Assembly: GCF_947493125.1 (NCBI RefSeq) | Contig: NZ_CANLQB010000002.1 | Location: 124,001 to 188,000, forward strand | Length of the DNA stretch: 64,000 nucleotides | DNA from: an uncultured Roseobacter sp. | GTDB taxonomy: Bacteria > Pseudomonadota > Alphaproteobacteria > Rhodobacterales > Rhodobacteraceae | Direction: 5' to 3' | Shown here: positions 60,779 through 64,000 of the stretch, piece after piece | Layout: each line of letters starts with the position of its first letter | Numbering within the stretch: position 1 is the first letter of the stretch | Program-made: the position numbers and the translations under genes | Notes under the pieces: model-generated | Database searches by the model: none | What the model was told of the DNA's origin: nothing | Seen by the model: only the letters and a program-made list of their open reading frames with translations

Positions 60779-61740
60779 GCACGCCCTTCCTCGATACCGC
60801 CCGCCGGGTGATCCGCACCGAAGCCGAGGCGCTTGGCACGCTGGCCGAAACGCTCGATGGCCGGTTTCGCGACGCCATCGACCTGCTGCTCAACGCCAAG
60901 GGCCGCGTGATCGTCACCGGCATCGGAAAATCGGGCCATATCGCCCGCAAGATCGCGGCGACCATGGCCAGCACCGGCACGCCCGCGCAATTCGTGCACC
61001 CGGCCGAGGCGAGCCACGGCGATCTCGGTATGATCACCTCGGCCGATGTGGTGCTGGCGATTTCGAACTCGGGCGAGGCACCGGAGCTTGCCAACCTCAT
61101 CGCCTACTCCCGCCGCTTCAGCATCCCGCTTCTGGGCATCACCAGTGTCGAAGGCTCCAGCCTCGGGCGGGAATGTGATGTCGTTTTGCTGCTGCCACGT
61201 TTGGGCGAGGCCTGCGGCACCGGCGTCGTGCCCTCGTCGTCCACCACGATGACACTGGCGCTGGGGGACGCGCTGGCCATAGCACTCATGGAGCACCGCG
61301 CCTTCACGCCGGAAAACTTCCGCGACTTTCACCCCGGCGGCAAGCTGGGCGCCCAGCTCAGCCGGGTCTCCGACCTGATGCACACCGGCGACGCCCTGCC
61401 GCTGATCTCGCTCGATACACCCATGTCCGACGCTCTGATCGAGATCAGCCAGAAGGGCTTCGGCGTCGTGGGCGTGCAAAACCCCGACGGCCACCTGGCC
61501 GGGATCATCACCGATGGCGACCTGCGGCGCCATATGGACGGGCTGCTCGGCCAGCGCGCGCAGGACGTGATGACGCCCAGCCCCACGACCATCACACCCG
61601 ACGCGCTCGCCGAAAAGGCCGTGGCGGTGATGAATGACGGCAACAAGGGCCGCGGGATCACCTGCCTCTTCGTCGTCGACGGCCCGAAACCCGTGGGTCT
61701 GATCCACATTCACGACTGCCTGCGCGTCGGCCTCGGGTAG
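60775..61740 (+). CDS. kdsD: D-arabinose-5-phosphate isomerase (KpsF/GutQ family)
   Basis: 321-aa cytosolic enzyme that makes arabinose 5-phosphate for Kdo synthesis. The SIS domain (about 35-180) has VIVTGIGKSGHIARKIAATMASTGTP, FVHPAEASHGDLGMI and SNSGEAPEL; two CBS domains fill the C-terminal 120 residues (SDLMHTGDALPLI, GIITDGDLRRHM, VMTPSPTTI). Operon position beside lptCAB fits lipopolysaccharide supply. Confidence 0.94.
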   Translation: MSTPFLDTARRVIRTEAEALGTLAETLDGRFRDAIDLLLNAKGRVIVTGIGKSGHIARKIAATMASTGTPAQFVHPAEASHGDLGMITSADVVLAISNSGEAPELANLIAYSRRFSIPLLGITSVEGSSLGRECDVVLLLPRLGEACGTGVVPSSSTTMTLALGDALAIALMEHRAFTPENFRDFHPGGKLGAQLSRVSDLMHTGDALPLISLDTPMSDALIEISQKGFGVVGVQNPDGHLAGIITDGDLRRHMDGLLGQRAQDVMTPSPTTITPDALAEKAVAVMNDGNKGRGITCLFVVDGPKPVGLIHIHDCLRVGLG

Positions 61741-61746
61741 GCCGCG

Positions 61747-62355
61747 ATGAAGGGAGACCGCTATTCGCGCACGGTGGCCTGGCTGAAGGTGGTGCTGCCA
61801 CTGGCCGCGCTGGGGATCCTCTCCACCCTGTTCCTGCTCTCCCGTGTCATCGACCCGACCGAGGCAATCCCCTTCGCCGACACCGAGGTGCAGGACCGGC
61901 TGCTCAACCAGCAGGTCACCGGACCTTACTATTCCGGCACCTCCGCCGATGGAGACCAGATCGCCTTTGTGGCCGAGAAAGTCACCAGCCCCAACGGGCT
62001 GACCGGCGCGACCCAGGCGGAAGATGTCTTCGTGAAGATCGACATGGCATCCGGCACCACAATCAACGTGACGTCAGATTCAGCCCTCGTGAACGTCGCC
62101 AACGACCATGCGAACTTGACCGGCAATGTGGTCATCACCACCTCCCAAGGGTACGTGATGACCAGCCAGGCGCTTTCGGCCCGGGTGACCGTGCTAAACC
62201 TGCGCTCACCCGGCACCGTGCTTGCCACGACCCCCGGAGGCGACCTCGTCGCAGGCGCCATGGAGCTTTCGACGGAAGAATCCGGCGGCCCCGCCCAATT
62301 GGTTTTCACAAACGGCGTGAAGCTGGTATATCAACCGAAACAGGTGGATGACTGA
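61747..62355 (+). CDS. lptC: LPS export protein LptC
   Basis: 202-aa bitopic protein: one N-terminal helix (about residues 13-35, VVLPLAALGILSTLFLLSRVI) and a periplasmic beta-jellyroll of the LptC type that passes lipopolysaccharide from LptBFG to LptA. Sequence conservation is low, as usual; assignment rests on topology and its place between kdsD and lptA. Confidence 0.87.
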   Translation: MKGDRYSRTVAWLKVVLPLAALGILSTLFLLSRVIDPTEAIPFADTEVQDRLLNQQVTGPYYSGTSADGDQIAFVAEKVTSPNGLTGATQAEDVFVKIDMASGTTINVTSDSALVNVANDHANLTGNVVITTSQGYVMTSQALSARVTVLNLRSPGTVLATTPGGDLVAGAMELSTEESGGPAQLVFTNGVKLVYQPKQVDD

Positions 62356-62358
62356 CCC

Positions 62359-62847
62359 GTGACATTGTTAAGACTGATCCTCTTGCCCCTGGTCCTGATG
62401 GCCACAGCACAGGCTCTCGCTGCGCAGGGCACCCAGGTCGCCTTTGGCGCAATCAAGCAAGACACGGACCTTCCGGTGGAGGTCACCGCCGACAATCTCG
62501 CCGTCGATCAGGACACCGGCGAAGCCGTCTTCACCGGCAATGTGGTCGTCGGCCAGGGTGAGATGCGGCTCTCCGCCAAACGGCTGCTCGTCGTCTACCG
62601 CGAGGACACCCAGGGCATCGAACGGATGGAAGCCACAGGCGGGGTCGTGCTGGTCTCCGGACCCGATGCCGCCGAATCCGAACGCGCGGATTACAGCATC
62701 GATGACGGCGTGATCGTGATGACCGGCAACGTGCTGCTGACCCAGGGGCCTTCCGCGCTCACCGCGGACAAGATGACCGTGCAGCTCGAAGACGGCACCG
62801 CGCAGATGAGCGGATCGGTCAAGACCATCCTGCAGACGGGCGACTGA
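62359..62847 (+). CDS. lptA: LPS periplasmic transport protein LptA
   Basis: 162-aa periplasmic protein forming the LPS bridge. Signal peptide MTLLRLILLPLVLMATAQALAA with cleavage before QG, then the OstA-like repeats PVEVTADNLAVDQDTGEAVFTGNVVVGQGEMRLSA and the second copy near DDGVIVMTGNVLLTQG. GTG start at 62359, 3 bp after the lptC stop. Confidence 0.91.
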   Translation: MTLLRLILLPLVLMATAQALAAQGTQVAFGAIKQDTDLPVEVTADNLAVDQDTGEAVFTGNVVVGQGEMRLSAKRLLVVYREDTQGIERMEATGGVVLVSGPDAAESERADYSIDDGVIVMTGNVLLTQGPSALTADKMTVQLEDGTAQMSGSVKTILQTGD

Positions 62848-62849
62848 TC

Positions 62850-63608
62850 ATGGCGCACCCCACGCTGACCGTCGCCGAAGGCTCTGCGGGGCTGCATGTC
62901 GAGCACCTGCGCAAGTCCTACCGCAAAAAGACCGTGATCCGCGACTTCTCCATGTACCTCGAACGCGGCGAGGTCGTGGCCCTGCTCGGCCCCAACGGCT
63001 CGGGCAAGACGACCACCTTCTACGCCGTGGCGGGTCTTGTCACTCCCGAGGGCGGCAGCGTCACGATTGACGGGCAGGACGTGACCACCCTGCCCATGTA
63101 CCGTCGCGCGCGTCTCGGCATCGGCTACCTGCCGCAGGAAATGAGCATCTTTCGCGGCCTCTCCGTGCAGGACAACATCAGCGCGATCCTCGACATCACC
63201 GAGGACGACCGCCACAAGCGGCGCGAACGGCTCGAAGAACTGCTCAGCGAGTTTTCCATCGAACACCTGCGCCGCGCCCCTGCACTGGCGCTCTCGGGCG
63301 GTGAACGCCGCCGGGTGGAGATCGCCCGCTGCCTCGCCGCCAATCCGAAATACCTGCTGCTCGACGAACCCTTCGCCGGCGTCGATCCGATTTCCGTGGG
63401 CGATATCCGCCACCTCGTGGCCGATCTGAAAAAGCGCGGCATCGGCGTGCTCATCACTGACCACAACGTGCGCGAAACGCTCGAAATCGTCGACCGCGCC
63501 TATATCCTGCACGAAGGCCGCGTGCTGATGTCCGGCACCCCCGACGAGGTGGTCCAGAACGAGAACGTCCGCCGTGTCTATCTCGGCGACAACTTCAAAA
63601 TCTCGTAA
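62850..63608 (+). CDS. lptB: LPS export ABC transporter ATP-binding protein LptB
   Basis: 252-aa cytosolic ATPase driving LPS export. Walker A GPNGSGKTTTF, Q-loop YLPQEMSIFRGL, signature LSGGERRRVEIARCL, Walker B YLLLDEPFAGVDPISV, switch ITDHNVRET; all intact. It starts 2 bp after lptA, so the genes form one transcript with kdsD and lptC. Confidence 0.96.
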   Translation: MAHPTLTVAEGSAGLHVEHLRKSYRKKTVIRDFSMYLERGEVVALLGPNGSGKTTTFYAVAGLVTPEGGSVTIDGQDVTTLPMYRRARLGIGYLPQEMSIFRGLSVQDNISAILDITEDDRHKRRERLEELLSEFSIEHLRRAPALALSGGERRRVEIARCLAANPKYLLLDEPFAGVDPISVGDIRHLVADLKKRGIGVLITDHNVRETLEIVDRAYILHEGRVLMSGTPDEVVQNENVRRVYLGDNFKIS

Positions 63609-63859
63609 CCGAAGCCATCGGCACAAAAACACTTTTTACGCGAATCCGATCCGCTTTTGTTTGACTCTCTGCGCGCTTTTCGGGCTCAATGAGGGCATGG
63701 CGCGCACCCATTTCTGTCTGACCACGCATCCGCCTCTCTGCAAGAGGCCAGCCGCCGGTCATTGGGCAAAGCGTCATTTTCCGCGACCGTCAAACGCTGC
63801 ATCCCGGTGCCCCCGCGCCCGGGCGGCAAGCCCACGGTCCGCCATACGAAGGAGTGACT
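63609..63859. other. Intergenic region between lptB and hpf
   Basis: 251 bp without a gene. An rpoN gene, present at this place in many proteobacteria, is absent. A possible -35 (TTGACT, 63661-63666) has no good -10 at 16-18 bp. Nothing else recognised. Confidence 0.55.
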
Positions 63860-64000
63860 ATGCGGTATCAAATCAGCGGCAAACAGATCGACATCGGCGA
63901 AGCGCTGCAAACCCATGTAAAGGAAGAGCTGGGGGAAGCTGTGAAGAAATATGCCGAACGCCCGACCGAAGCGGTCGTCGTGTTCTCCAAGTCGGCCCAT
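63860..64000 (+). CDS. hpf: Ribosome hibernation promoting factor HPF/RaiA (5' part, cut by window edge)
   Basis: The first 47 codons are visible: MRYQISGKQIDIGEALQTHV followed by KEELGEAVKKYAERPTEAVV and a Lys-Ser-Ala-His end at the edge. This is the N-terminal sigma54-modulation/ribosome-binding domain that silences ribosomes in stationary phase. AAGGAG precedes the ATG. Whether it is the long form is not visible. Confidence 0.9.
   Translation, partial: MRYQISGKQIDIGEALQTHVKEELGEAVKKYAERPTEAVVVFSKSAH

Noticed and set aside
63661-63690. Sigma70 promoter for hpf
   Set aside because: TTGACT is a fair -35, but the hexamers 16-18 bp downstream do not resemble a -10.

Overview
The window is a piece of the main chromosome of a GC-rich alphaproteobacterium, most likely a Rhodobacteraceae (Roseobacter-group) species. 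The grounds are alphaproteobacterial marker families (DUF2794, zf-CHCC, an MbfA-type ferritin/VIT1 fusion behind a perfect Irr box), the gpmI-envC-ctpA and accD-folC gene pairs, and an rnd-kdsD-lptC-lptA-lptB-hpf block. I saw no rRNA, tRNA, CRISPR array, insertion sequence, integrase or phage gene. The rightmost gene (hpf) is cut by the window edge.

Layout. 0-3.4 kb: M17 aminopeptidase, NlpC/P60 peptidase, DUF2794, an 11-bp tandem repeat, TetR regulator. 3.5-9.3 kb: Irr-controlled mbfA, AEC permease, then a tightly packed run fghA-yaiI-HAD-ornithine cyclodeaminase-alpha/beta hydrolase. 9.3-18.1 kb: MFS transporter, zapE, folC-accD, a CPBP protease and a very unusual 1029-aa ABC-like protein whose ATPase motifs are gone. 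18.3-26 kb: ilvD, a conserved unknown, ctpA-envC-gpmI, a 58-aa zinc-finger gene. 26-30.6 kb: polA, DUF2798, a hydroxypyruvate-isomerase-like protein without its catalytic glutamates, DUF1285. 30.7-37.4 kb: a four-gene moxR-DUF58-DUF4159-vWA/amidotransferase-like membrane operon, genes joined by 4-bp overlaps. 37.5-47.1 kb: hybrid histidine kinase, yaaA, recQ, yggT, MFS, mepA, phytase-like esterase, yhhQ. 47.2-47.8 kb: a structured leader or small RNA ahead of the ribosome-rescue gene arfB. 48.0-59.2 kb: an accessory carbohydrate/polyol operon. 59.4-64 kb: PAS-only protein and the lipopolysaccharide-transport block.

Two regions deserve most attention. The first is 47203-47375. A 15-nt perfect complement of the 3' end of 16S rRNA sits at ideal spacing before an 18-codon reading frame rich in A/T-containing, probably rare, codons. 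Stem-loops follow, then a segment able to pair with that Shine-Dalgarno, then a strong intrinsic terminator 31 nt before arfB. It looks like an attenuator or dual-function RNA controlling ribosome rescue, which is an inference. The second is the 11-kb operon 48112-59160: binding protein, two permeases, two different ATPases, two small coupled reading frames, a VOC protein, a DhaK-DhaL kinase, a LacI regulator, a TIM-barrel isomerase and a Gfo/Idh/MocA dehydrogenase. It is preceded by two 16-bp palindromes with a central CG, spaced 30 bp centre to centre, that are the likely LacI operators. Its substrate cannot be read from the sequence; a tetritol, other polyol or oxidised sugar is plausible.

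Many genes overlap by 1-4 bp (ATGA, GTGA or TGATG junctions), so translational coupling is common. Long open frames antisense to real genes arise from the high GC content and are not annotated.
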